Below are positions 1-7,753 of a stretch of 64,000 nucleotides of DNA, one piece after another (within the stretch, counting starts at the first letter, position 1; every line of letters begins with the position of its first letter). The notes below the pieces were generated by a model. It did no database searches. It was not told the origin of the DNA and saw only the letters and a program-made list of their open reading frames with translations. A program made the translations under genes and the position numbers. The stretch comes from Leifsonia shinshuensis (GTDB lineage Bacteria > Actinomycetota > Actinomycetes > Actinomycetales > Microbacteriaceae): contig NZ_CP043641.1 in the NCBI RefSeq assembly GCF_014217625.1, positions 3,782,001-3,846,000 on the forward strand. The letters run 5' to 3'.

Positions 1-164
1 CCGACGGCCGCCGCGATCGAGATGGCCAGCATGACCAGGATGGCTGCGACGGCGCCGTGGAGAAGCAGCAGCAGGATGGTGAGAACGGTCTGACGACGTC
101 GCCGGGCGGGTGCGGCCTCGGTCGGGATGGTCGTGGTGTCCGTGTCCCCCCGGCGGCCCCGCAT
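1..164 (-). CDS. Truncated N-terminal part of a small membrane protein
   Basis: Only the first 54 codons lie in the window; the rest runs off the left edge. The protein starts with a charged, Arg-rich cytoplasmic stretch (residues 1-25) followed by one hydrophobic segment of about 28 residues rich in Leu, Ala, Val and Ile, which looks like a transmembrane helix. Its ATG shares one base with the TGA of the upstream acetyltransferase gene (TGATG), so the two are probably translationally coupled in one transcript. No family can be named from this fragment. Confidence 0.55.
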   Translation of the reverse strand, partial: MRGRRGDTDTTTIPTEAAPARRRRQTVLTILLLLLHGAVAAILVMLAISIAAAV

Positions 165-697
165 CACGCCGTCCAGACCCCGAACCACTGGGGCTCGCCG
201 AACTCCTCGTGACGCTCGACCTCCGCGAAGCCGAGCTTGTCGAGCACGCGCCTCGACGCGGTGTTCGCGAGCTGCGTCGAGACGACGAGGGGCTCGTCGG
301 GAGCCGCCGCCCTGAACCAGCCCATCGCGGCGGCGCAGGCCTCCGTCGCGTAGCCGCGCCCCCAGGCGTGCGGGAGCAGCAGGTAGCCGAGATCGGCTTC
401 GCCGCCCTCCTCGAGGACGTGGCCCGGCCGGTCGGCCGCGCGCGGATCGAACGTGACGATTCCGATCAGTTCGCCGTCGAGCTCGATCGCGAAGAAGCCG
501 GTGCGCTTCCCGGGGGTCTCGGGCACCAGCGCGTCGAGCTCCGCCCGGGGCGTGGCGCCGCCGAGGTGGAGGTGGGCCTCCGGGCTGCTCCAGAGGTCGA
601 GCATCGCCTCGCGATCGCGCGGCTCCGTCGCGCGGAGGACCAGCCGGCCGGTCGAGATTGGGACCGGAGGCCAGGTCACTCCGTCGAGATGCGCCAT
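164..697 (-). CDS. GNAT-family N-acetyltransferase (RimJ/RimL type)
   Basis: This 177-residue protein has the layout of the RimJ/RimL-like GNAT group: an N-terminal strand with GRLVLRATEPRDRE (about residues 17-30), a mid region ADLGYLLLPHAWGRGYATEA (101-120) carrying the acetyl-CoA pyrophosphate loop, and the C-terminal N-x-ASRRVLDKLGF segment. It should transfer an acetyl group to a small-molecule or protein amine; the substrate cannot be told. I chose the ATG at 697 because an upstream in-frame ATG at 751 only adds a non-conserved tail, and because TACGCT (704-709 on the complement) ends six bases before it, which suits a leaderless transcript. The truncated membrane protein follows with one-base overlap. 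Confidence 0.85.
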   Translation of the reverse strand: MAHLDGVTWPPVPISTGRLVLRATEPRDREAMLDLWSSPEAHLHLGGATPRAELDALVPETPGKRTGFFAIELDGELIGIVTFDPRAADRPGHVLEEGGEADLGYLLLPHAWGRGYATEACAAAMGWFRAAAPDEPLVVSTQLANTASRRVLDKLGFAEVERHEEFGEPQWFGVWTA

Positions 698-703
698 GGC
701 GCG

Positions 704-709
704 AGCGTA
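704..709 (-). promoter_or_regulatory. -10 box for a leaderless transcript
   Basis: On the minus strand TACGCT is followed after six bases by the ATG at 697. Transcription would begin at or next to the start codon, so no Shine-Dalgarno sequence is expected. I see no clear -35 box. Confidence 0.4.
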
Positions 710-815
710 CCCTGCGGTATGCCCGGCCCGGCCATGGGCGGTCGGGAACACGCCCCGGCCCCCGTGAAGTCACAGGTTCCGGGGCGTTCGCACCGCTGTC
801 AGCTGCCGAGGGCCG

Positions 816-1919
816 TCAGGAGGCCGGCTCCGCGAGGACCTTCCGCCACCGCGCCGAGAAGCTCGCCGCCGTGAAGCCGAGGGCGTCGTTCACCTCCAGC
901 ATCGGGAGGTTCTCCTCGGCGTTGACCGTCTCCACGAGCACGCAACCCGGGAACCGTGCTTCGAGCTCGCGGAGGTTGGCGAGCTTGAGGAGCATCCCGA
1001 GCCGGTGGCCGCGGTGCTCGCGCAGGACAAGGGTGTCCATCTGCTCCGCCGGGCGGTCGGACTCGGTGGAGACGTCGAGTTCGGTGAAGCCCACGGCCTG
1101 CCCGGTCGCCTCCTCCACCACGATCGACGTCAGGGCGACGCGCGGGCTTGCGGCCCAGAGGTCGTCGACGGCGCGGACGCGCTCCGCCGTCCAGACATCG
1201 GTCAGCTCGATGCCGGCGTTCGGGGCGTCGGTGCTCATCCGGGTGCGCAGCAGCGCGATGGACTCCACCCACTCCTCGGGCGTCCGGCCCTGCCAGCTGA
1301 CCGTACGGTAGCCGGCGGCGGCCGCGACCGCCGCCGCGAGGTGGGCGGAGAACACGTCCGGGTCCATGGGCAGCGGCAGCGCGCTGATGCGGCCGACCTG
1401 TTCGAGCGAGAAGCCCTGGCGTCGCAGGAAGCGCGTCGACGGGATGCCGAGCGGCACCGCCCCGAAGCCGGTGGGCGCGGGGATGGCCTCCCCCTCGACG
1501 CCGGCCGGGTAGGTGGACTGGTTCTGGATGGTCGTGCGGCCGGCCTCGCGGGCCAGCTGCTCCAGGCGGTCGTAGAGCGCCCCGCCGATGCCACGGCCGC
1601 GGAACTCCGGAAGGACGGAGACCGCTCCCCAGCATTCGGCGGCGCCGGCCGGCAGCGCCAGGTTCGCCCGCGCGACGACGCGGCCGTCGACCTTGGAGAC
1701 GAGCCCGGCCATCTGCCGGGACTCGTCCTTCCAGTCCGGCAGCAGCTCGGCCGCGGTCATGACCTCGCCGGTGTGGCCGCGTTGCTCCGCCTCGACGGCG
1801 TTGCGCACGGTGGCGAAGCCGACGAAGTCCGCGGCGTCCGCCGCGTCGACGCTGTCCGGGACGACGAGCGGTTCGATGGTGAAGCCGGTGAGCGTGATGG
1901 TGTGATCTGAAGATGACAT
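816..1919 (-). CDS. Double-domain GNAT acetyltransferase, mycothiol-synthase-like
   Basis: The 367-residue length and two repeated GNAT folds resemble MshD-like proteins and other tandem acetyltransferases. The N-terminal half has a good acetyl-CoA loop, RGRGIGGALYD at about 108-117; the C-terminal half has the analogous LREHRGHRLGMLLKL near 297-311. The closing NAEENLPMLEVNDALGF resembles the N-x-x-M-x-x-x-N-x-x-LGF end of the family. I do not call it MshD, because many actinobacterial paralogues share this layout without making mycothiol. The start is supported by AGAGG about eight bases upstream. It is transcribed away from the LacI gene at 2091. Confidence 0.8.
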   Translation of the reverse strand: MSSSDHTITLTGFTIEPLVVPDSVDAADAADFVGFATVRNAVEAEQRGHTGEVMTAAELLPDWKDESRQMAGLVSKVDGRVVARANLALPAGAAECWGAVSVLPEFRGRGIGGALYDRLEQLAREAGRTTIQNQSTYPAGVEGEAIPAPTGFGAVPLGIPSTRFLRRQGFSLEQVGRISALPLPMDPDVFSAHLAAAVAAAAGYRTVSWQGRTPEEWVESIALLRTRMSTDAPNAGIELTDVWTAERVRAVDDLWAASPRVALTSIVVEEATGQAVGFTELDVSTESDRPAEQMDTLVLREHRGHRLGMLLKLANLRELEARFPGCVLVETVNAEENLPMLEVNDALGFTAASFSARWRKVLAEPAS

Positions 1920-1952
1920 GAAACCTCTTTGTACGCAGGAACGATCGACTCA

Positions 1953-1966
1953 CCCACGGTCGTGGG
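1953..1966. promoter_or_regulatory. Small inverted repeat in divergent promoter region
   Basis: CCCACG-GT-CGTGGG lies between the divergent acetyltransferase (start 1919) and LacI (start 2091) genes. It could be an operator for either gene, but a 6-bp arm in GC-rich DNA is weak evidence. Confidence 0.25.
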
Positions 1967-2077
1967 GAGGAAGGGAGTCACTGCTACAGGATCACGGGGT
2001 TCAGCATTCCATAGCGGTGGCCCGGACAGCAAGCGCCGAGCGCCGGCCCGCGACGTTCCGGACGCGCCGGCTGTAGC

Positions 2078-2083
2078 TAGACT
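2078..2083 (+). promoter_or_regulatory. -10 box for leaderless lacI-type mRNA
   Basis: TAGACT ends seven bases before the ATG at 2091. With normal spacing the transcript begins at the A of the start codon. There is no Shine-Dalgarno-like sequence in front of this ATG, which fits. Confidence 0.45.
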
Positions 2084-2090
2084 CCGTCTC

Positions 2091-3095
2091 ATGAAGCGCG
2101 CCACCATCTACGACGTGGCCCGCCAGGCCGGCGTGTCCCACCAGACGGTGACCCGGTATCTGAACGGGTTCGAGGGCATCCGGCCGACGACCCGCGCCAA
2201 GGTGCAGGCCGCGCTGGAGGAGTTGAACTACCGCCCGAACGGCGCGGCACGGTGGCTCCGGTCCCGCCAGTCGAACCGGATCGGGATCCTGGCGCACCGC
2301 ATGGAGCTGTCGGGTCCGGGGCGGATCGTGGCCGGCGCCACGACGGCGGCCAGGAGCCGGGGGTTCGTCCTCGACATCGCTTCGATGGACGGCGAGGACG
2401 GGGTGTCCGTCGACGAAGCCCTCGACGTCATCATGGAGCACCAGATCGCCGGCGTCTTCGCGACGGCGCAGACGGACGTCGTGCGCGCGGCGATCGCGGA
2501 GAGGGGGCTCGACATCCCCATCGCGATGGACTCGGCGGAGGGGCTGTCGTCGACGAGCCTCAACCCGCGCTCGCTCCCCGGCGCGCTCGCCGCCGACCAC
2601 CTCGCGGACCTCGGCCACTCCCGCGTCGCGTTCGTCAACGGCCCACGTGTGTGGATCGCCGCGAACCAGCGCCGGGAGGGCTTCATCGACGTCGCCGCGC
2701 AGCGCGGGCTGCAGGTGGTGTGGGAGTACGAGGGCGACTGGTCGGCCGAATCCGGGTACCGGTCCGCGCAGGAGCTGCCCGCGGAGGTGACGGCCGTCGC
2801 GGTCGCGAACGACAGCATGGCGATCGGGCTGATCTACGGGCTCGACGAGCGCGGCGTCCGGGTCCCGGAGGATGTCAGCGTGATCGGCATGGACGACTCG
2901 CCGGAGTCCCGCTTCCACCTCCCCCCGCTGTCGACCGTCCGGCTCGACTTCGAGGGGGAGGGCGCGTACCTGATGAACATGCTCATCGCCAAGATCGAGG
3001 GCGGCGACATCCACGAGGTCCCGCGCTACCGTCTGCCCGAGCTCGTCGCGCGCGGATCCACGGCGGTCGTGCGGCCGGCGAACGCCCGTTCATAA
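2091..3095 (+). CDS. LacI-family repressor of the beta-galactoside operon
   Basis: This 334-residue regulator has a LacI helix-turn-helix at the extreme N-terminus (ATIYDVARQAGVSHQTVTRY, residues 4-23), a hinge helix around NGAARWLRSRQS, and a periplasmic-binding-protein-like core with the family's typical closing motifs (VPEDVSVIGMDDSPES, then the conserved LSTVR). The start at 2091 puts the helix-turn-helix three residues in, as usual, and removes an unconserved 54-codon extension. It lies just upstream of, and in the same direction as, the GH42/ABC operon, whose promoter carries a perfect LacI-type palindrome, so it very likely represses that operon in response to a galactoside. Confidence 0.9.
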   Translation: MKRATIYDVARQAGVSHQTVTRYLNGFEGIRPTTRAKVQAALEELNYRPNGAARWLRSRQSNRIGILAHRMELSGPGRIVAGATTAARSRGFVLDIASMDGEDGVSVDEALDVIMEHQIAGVFATAQTDVVRAAIAERGLDIPIAMDSAEGLSSTSLNPRSLPGALAADHLADLGHSRVAFVNGPRVWIAANQRREGFIDVAAQRGLQVVWEYEGDWSAESGYRSAQELPAEVTAVAVANDSMAIGLIYGLDERGVRVPEDVSVIGMDDSPESRFHLPPLSTVRLDFEGEGAYLMNMLIAKIEGGDIHEVPRYRLPELVARGSTAVVRPANARS

Positions 3096-3112
3096 CGGTC
3101 GGGTCAACGCTG

Positions 3113-3142
3113 TTGTGAGTCCGCGGAGGGTGTGTGTATGCT
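3113..3142 (+). promoter_or_regulatory. Sigma-70-type promoter of the beta-galactoside operon
   Basis: TTGTGA (3113-3118) and TATGCT (3137-3142) are separated by 18 bases. The predicted transcription start is near 3149, just before the palindrome at 3157. Confidence 0.55.
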
Positions 3143-3156
3143 GCTCTCAACCAAAA

Positions 3157-3170
3157 TGTTGTCGACAACA
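3157..3170. promoter_or_regulatory. Perfect 14-bp LacI-type operator
   Basis: TGTTGTCGACAACA is a perfect palindrome with the central CG typical of LacI-family operators. It sits immediately downstream of the predicted transcription start, where a bound repressor would block promoter escape. The nearest candidate regulator is the LacI protein encoded at 2091-3095. Confidence 0.65.
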
Positions 3171-3174
3171 GTGA

Positions 3175-3191
3175 CCGGTCACATTGACCGG
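3175..3191 (+). promoter_or_regulatory. Leader hairpin CCGGTCA-CAT-TGACCGG
   Basis: A perfect 7-bp stem with a 3-base loop lies in the 5' leader of the GH42 gene, 37 bases before its ATG. It could stabilise the mRNA or be a second operator half; nothing in the sequence decides. Confidence 0.35.
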
Positions 3192-3228
3192 AGGTCGAGA
3201 ACAGCGCGACGAAGCGGAAAGGTCGACG

Positions 3229-5328
3229 ATGACGCTGAACCCCACGTTCCCCGGTGTGCTCTTCGGAGCCGCCTACTACGCGGAGTACCAGGAGGAGGGG
3301 TCGCTGGATCGCGACCTCGACCTGATGGTGGAGGCGGGCTTCACCGTCATCCGGGTGGGCGAGTCGGTGTGGTCGACCTGGGAGCCGCGCAACGGCGAGT
3401 TCGACCTCGACTGGCTCCAGCCGGTGCTCGACGGGGCGCACGCGCGGGGGATCGCGGTCATCCTCGGGACGCCGACCTACGCCATCCCGCCGTGGCTGCA
3501 GACGTTGCACCCGGAGATCGCCTCGGTGGACGGGCAGGGGCACGCGCTCGGCTGGGGCGCCCGCCAGGAGATGGACCAGTCGGTCCCGGTCTACCGCTGG
3601 TACGCCGAGCGGATCATCCGGAAGGTCGTCGCACGCTACGCCGACCACCCGGCTGTGATCGGCTACCAGGTGGACAACGAGCCGGGCAACAACCTGCCGC
3701 ACAACGAGAGCACCTTCCAGGCGTTCGTCTCCTGGCTGCGCCGCCGCTACGGCACGGTCGAGCGGCTCAACGACGAGTGGGGTCTCGTCTACTGGTCGCA
3801 CCGCATCGCCGAGTGGTCGGAGCTCTGGCGACCGGGCGGCAACCTGATGCCGCAGTACCAGCTGGAGTGGCGGCGCTTCCAGGGCGAGCAGGCCACCGAC
3901 CTGATCGCCTGGCAGGCGGAGATCGTGCGCGAGTACGCCAGGGACGACCAGTTCGTCACGACCTGCATCTCCTACTCCCGTCCGCAGCTCTCCGACGACC
4001 AGCTCGCCGCCTCCCTCGACGTGACAGCGGGCAACCCGTACTACCTGATGCAGGAAGGACTCTCGGCCGACGTCGACCTCCCGCGCCGCGCCGACTGGTG
4101 GCACACCGGGCCGTGGGCGCTCTTCCAGTGGGGAGACCGGGCGTACTCCTCGCGTCAGGAGCGTTTCCTGGTGACAGAGACCAACGCGCAGTCCATCGGC
4201 GGCCCCTGGCAGAACCAGCCCCCGTACCCGGGCCAGATCAAGCAGGCCGCGTTCGCGCTGGTCGCGCGCGGCTCCCGGATGGTCGAGTACTGGCACTGGC
4301 ACACCCTCCACTTCGGCGTCGAGACCTACTGGGGCGGGGTGCTCCCGCACAGCCAGGCGCCCGGCCGCATCTACCGGGAGGTCGCCGAGCTGGGTGCGAG
4401 CCTCAAGCGGATCGGCGGCGCGCTCGACGGCTTCGAGCCGGACGCGGACGTGCTGATGCTGCACTCCACCGACACGAAGTGGTCGTTCGAGTTCTACCCG
4501 CCGCTCGCGACCGACACCGGGGAGGCGGACCGCCGCTCCTACGCGCGCATCGTCGACGCCTTCTACCGCGGCTTCAGCGAGACGGGCGCGCAGGTGCGCG
4601 TGCAGCACAGCCGGCAGTTCGTCGAGCAGCCGACCGCCGAGCTCGTGGAGCGCTACCCGGTCCTGGTGGCCGCGGCCGAGTACGTCGCGGACGACGCGGT
4701 CCTCGACGCCCTGCGCGCGTACGCCGAGGCCGGCGGCCACCTCGTCGTCGGCATCCGCACCGGCTACGGCGACGAGCTGGCCCGGGCACGACGCGGGGTC
4801 GCGCCGGACCGGCTGCACGACGCCGCCGGCGTCTGGTACGACGAGTACAGCAACCTGGCCGAGCCGCTCGACGTGACCGCGGCCGCCGCCTTCGAGCTGG
4901 AGGACGGCGCGCAGGCGACGGCCTGGGTGGACGTCCTCAACCTGGACGGCGCCGAGACCGTCGTCTCCTACCGGCCGACCGAGCTCGGCGCCGAGGCCGC
5001 GATCACCACCGCGCCGTTCGGCGCCGGACGCGTGACCTACGTCGGCACCGTGCCGAACGAGCCGCTGGCCCGCAGCCTCGCACGCTGGCTGGTGCCGGAG
5101 ACCGCGGCGCGGGCGTGGGAGGCTGCGAGCCCGGTCAGCGTCAGCACCGGCCGCGCCGGCGGCGGCACGGTGGCGTTCGTCCACAACTGGTCGGCCGCCC
5201 GGCATACGGTGACGGTGCCCGCCGACAGCATCCACGTGGAGTCCGGCGAGAGGTTCGCCGCCGGGTCCCGCTTCACCCTCGAGCCGCGCGGCGTCGCCGT
5301 GTTCGAGGTCCCCGGCTCGCAGGCGTGA
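3229..5328 (+). CDS. GH42 beta-galactosidase without the usual zinc cysteines
   Basis: This 699-residue enzyme has the three GH42 parts: a TIM barrel (about 8-375), a glutamine-amidotransferase-like trimerisation domain (about 390-600) and a short beta domain. The acid/base is Glu151 in VDNEPG and the nucleophile is Glu317 in LVTETNAQ. It should hydrolyse beta-galactosides; with no signal peptide it acts in the cytoplasm on imported oligosaccharides. The four cysteines that bind zinc in many GH42 enzymes are absent, whereas the paralogue at 8681 keeps them. The ATG at 3229 has GAAAGG upstream; an in-frame TTG at 3184 lies inside the leader hairpin and is unlikely. It is first gene of the operon. 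Confidence 0.9.
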   Translation: MTLNPTFPGVLFGAAYYAEYQEEGSLDRDLDLMVEAGFTVIRVGESVWSTWEPRNGEFDLDWLQPVLDGAHARGIAVILGTPTYAIPPWLQTLHPEIASVDGQGHALGWGARQEMDQSVPVYRWYAERIIRKVVARYADHPAVIGYQVDNEPGNNLPHNESTFQAFVSWLRRRYGTVERLNDEWGLVYWSHRIAEWSELWRPGGNLMPQYQLEWRRFQGEQATDLIAWQAEIVREYARDDQFVTTCISYSRPQLSDDQLAASLDVTAGNPYYLMQEGLSADVDLPRRADWWHTGPWALFQWGDRAYSSRQERFLVTETNAQSIGGPWQNQPPYPGQIKQAAFALVARGSRMVEYWHWHTLHFGVETYWGGVLPHSQAPGRIYREVAELGASLKRIGGALDGFEPDADVLMLHSTDTKWSFEFYPPLATDTGEADRRSYARIVDAFYRGFSETGAQVRVQHSRQFVEQPTAELVERYPVLVAAAEYVADDAVLDALRAYAEAGGHLVVGIRTGYGDELARARRGVAPDRLHDAAGVWYDEYSNLAEPLDVTAAAAFELEDGAQATAWVDVLNLDGAETVVSYRPTELGAEAAITTAPFGAGRVTYVGTVPNEPLARSLARWLVPETAARAWEAASPVSVSTGRAGGGTVAFVHNWSAARHTVTVPADSIHVESGERFAAGSRFTLEPRGVAVFEVPGSQA

Positions 5329-5371
5329 GCCGGATCGCACGGAACCGAAACCAAGAGAAAGAGAAACGCTC

Positions 5372-6730
5372 ATGAGGAAGAAAGCACCGAGAACAGCAGT
5401 GGCGCTGGGTACCGGCCTCCTGGCTGTCGCACTCGCACTCACCGGCTGCACCGGAGGAGGGGGCAACTCCGGGGACAGCACGAAGCCCGTGACACAGGCG
5501 GAGATCGACAAGGCGATGAAGACGCCGACGAACCTCACCTTCTGGACGTGGGTCCCCGACATCAAGAACGAAGTGGCGCTCTTCGAGAAGAAGTACCCGG
5601 CGATCAAGGTCGACGTCGAGAACGTGGGCCAGGGCGCTGCGCACTACCAGAAGCTCCGCACCGCGCTGAAGGCGGGGAAGGGCGCTCCGGACGTGGCGCA
5701 GATGGAGTTCCAGTACATCTCGTCGTTCACCGTCACCGACAGCCTCCTGAACCTCACGCCGTACGGCGCGTCCGACCTGGGCAGCCAGTACGTGCCGTGG
5801 GTGTGGAACCAGGTCAAGCAGAACAACGGCGTGTACGCCATCCCGCAGGACTCCGGCCCGATGGGCAACCTCTACCGGGAGGACATCCTGTCGAAGGCGG
5901 GCATCACCTCCGCGCCGAAGACCTGGGACGAGTACGCCGCCGACGCGGCGACGGTGAAGGAGAAGACCGGCGTCTACATGTCCAACCTGGCGTCCGGCCA
6001 GGCCGGCCAGATGCTCGGGCTGCTCTGGCAGGCCGGGGTCAAGCCGTTCGGCTACGACGGCAAGAAGGGCGTCACGGTCGACGTCAACAGCGCCGGGGCG
6101 AAGAAGGTCGGCGCGTACTGGCAGGACCTCATCCAGAAGGGCTATGTCTCGACCGACCCGGACTTCACCGACAGCTGGTACCAGGGTCTGGCCAACGGCA
6201 AGTACGCCGGCTGGCTGACCGCGGCCTGGGGTCCGGTGTTCCTGCAGGGCACGGCGGCCAAGACTTCCGGGCTCTGGCGCGCGGCCGCGCTGCCGCAGAC
6301 GCCGGGCGTGAAGGCCGCCTCCGGCAACTGGGGAGGATCGTCCGACGCCGTCCTGAAGACGACGAAGAACCCGATCGCGGCCTACGAGCTGGCGAAGTTC
6401 ATCAACAACGACCCCGAGTCGACGCTCATGCTCGCGAACAAGCAGTTCCTGTTCCCGACCTCGAACGCCACGCTGAAGGACCCGCAGTTCGTCGACCAGC
6501 AGTCCGCGTTCTATGGTGGCCAGAAGGTCAACGAGCTCTTCGCGAACATCTCCACCACCGTCGACACCAAGTTCGACTGGCTCCCGTACATGGACTACGC
6601 GTACTCGAGCTACACGGAGACCGTGGGCAAGGCGCTCGCCGCCAAGGGCGACGTCTCGGCCGGGCTCGACGCCTGGCAGAAGGCCCTCGTCACCTACGGC
6701 ACCCAGCAGGGCTTCTCCGTCAACAAGTGA
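5372..6730 (+). CDS. Sugar ABC transporter substrate-binding lipoprotein (CUT1)
   Basis: The 452-residue protein opens with a lipoprotein signal: Arg/Lys-rich start, hydrophobic stretch and lipobox LTGC with the lipidated Cys at 26. The mature part shows the family 1 extracellular solute-binding layout, with TNLTFWTWVPD near the start and the ALFEKKYPAIKVDVENV strand typical of MalE-like proteins. It should capture a galactoside oligosaccharide outside the membrane and hand it to the two permeases encoded next. No ATPase gene is in the operon, so a shared MsiK-type ATPase elsewhere is likely. A strong hairpin follows the stop codon. Confidence 0.9.
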   Translation: MRKKAPRTAVALGTGLLAVALALTGCTGGGGNSGDSTKPVTQAEIDKAMKTPTNLTFWTWVPDIKNEVALFEKKYPAIKVDVENVGQGAAHYQKLRTALKAGKGAPDVAQMEFQYISSFTVTDSLLNLTPYGASDLGSQYVPWVWNQVKQNNGVYAIPQDSGPMGNLYREDILSKAGITSAPKTWDEYAADAATVKEKTGVYMSNLASGQAGQMLGLLWQAGVKPFGYDGKKGVTVDVNSAGAKKVGAYWQDLIQKGYVSTDPDFTDSWYQGLANGKYAGWLTAAWGPVFLQGTAAKTSGLWRAAALPQTPGVKAASGNWGGSSDAVLKTTKNPIAAYELAKFINNDPESTLMLANKQFLFPTSNATLKDPQFVDQQSAFYGGQKVNELFANISTTVDTKFDWLPYMDYAYSSYTETVGKALAAKGDVSAGLDAWQKALVTYGTQQGFSVNK

Positions 6731-6737
6731 CGCCGCG

Positions 6738-6768
6738 CCGGTGGCGGGAGGCGACCTCCCGCCACCGG
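6738..6768 (+). promoter_or_regulatory. Intercistronic hairpin after the binding-protein gene (14-bp stem)
   Basis: A perfect 14-bp stem with arms at 6738-6751 and 6755-6768 and a 3-base CGA loop begins seven bases after the SBP stop. There is no T-run, so it is not a typical intrinsic terminator. It probably blocks 3' exonucleases and lets partial transcripts accumulate the binding-protein message over the permeases. Confidence 0.75.
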
Positions 6769-6802
6769 CAGGCCGTCACCGGACCGAACAAGGGAGTTCA
6801 CC

Positions 6803-7753
6803 ATGACCCAGTCCGTCGCACCCGGACGGGTGCGCACGCAGCGGACCGCGAAACCGCGACCGCGGCGCAGCGCCAACCAGCGACGGCTGAATCGCGCCGC
6901 CTACCTGTTCGTGGCGCCCTTCATGCTCGTCTTCGTCGTGATGCTGCTGCTGCCGCTGTTCTACTCCGGCTATCTGAGCCTGTTCACGACGCAGCTCATC
7001 GGCGGTCAGACATTCGCCTGGTTCACCAACTACCTGCGCGCCTTCACCGATCCGGACTTCCTGGCCGGTCTCGGCCGGATGGCGCTGTTCCTGGTCATCC
7101 AGGTGCCGATCATGCTCGCCCTGTCGCTGTTCTTCGCGCTCGCCCTGGACAGCGGCCGGGTGCGCGGCTCGATCGCCCTGCGGCTCCTGATCTTCCTGCC
7201 GTTCGCGGTTCCCGGCGTCGTCGCAACGCTCATGTGGGGCTACCTCTACGGCAACGACTTCGGCCCGATCGCCCAGGCCTTCCGCGCCGTCGGGCTCGCC
7301 GCGCCCGACCTGCTCAGCGCCCAGAACATGCTCGGCTCGATGATGAACATCGTCACCTGGGCGTTCGTCGGCTACAACATGATCATCATGTACGCGGCCC
7401 TCCGGTCGATCCCGGCAGAGCTGTTCGAGGCGGCGGAGATCGACGGCGCCGGCCAGTGGCGCGTGGCATGGAGCATCAAGATCCCCGGCATCCGCCCGGC
7501 GATCATCCTGACCGTCATCTTCTCGATCATCGGCACCTTCCAGCTCTTCAACGAGCCGAGCCTGCTGCACGCGATCGCGCCGAACGTGATCGACAACGGC
7601 TACACGCCGAACTACTACGCGTACAACCTCGCGTTCACGAACCAGGACGTCAACTACGCGGCCGCCATCGCCTTCCTGCTCGGGATCGTGATCGCGATCG
7701 TGTCGTACGTCGTCCAGCTCACCACCCAGCGCAAGGAGGCGCGCAATGACTGA
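6803..7753 (+). CDS. Sugar ABC permease, MalF type
   Basis: This 316-residue integral membrane protein has six hydrophobic segments after an Arg-rich cytoplasmic start. The EAA loop that contacts the ATPase is readable as ELFEAAEIDGAGQWRVAWSI followed by KIPGIRP, in the usual position between the last helices. It pairs with the MalG-type permease encoded immediately downstream (8-base overlap) to form the transmembrane channel for the sugar delivered by the upstream lipoprotein. AAGGGAG lies seven bases before the ATG. Confidence 0.92.
   Translation: MTQSVAPGRVRTQRTAKPRPRRSANQRRLNRAAYLFVAPFMLVFVVMLLLPLFYSGYLSLFTTQLIGGQTFAWFTNYLRAFTDPDFLAGLGRMALFLVIQVPIMLALSLFFALALDSGRVRGSIALRLLIFLPFAVPGVVATLMWGYLYGNDFGPIAQAFRAVGLAAPDLLSAQNMLGSMMNIVTWAFVGYNMIIMYAALRSIPAELFEAAEIDGAGQWRVAWSIKIPGIRPAIILTVIFSIIGTFQLFNEPSLLHAIAPNVIDNGYTPNYYAYNLAFTNQDVNYAAAIAFLLGIVIAIVSYVVQLTTQRKEARND

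Noticed and set aside
2983-5607. A minus-strand open frame of 874 codons across the first GH42 gene
   Set aside because: Its product is Arg/Val/Asp-rich without motifs, while the plus strand encodes a textbook GH42. It is a high-GC shadow frame.
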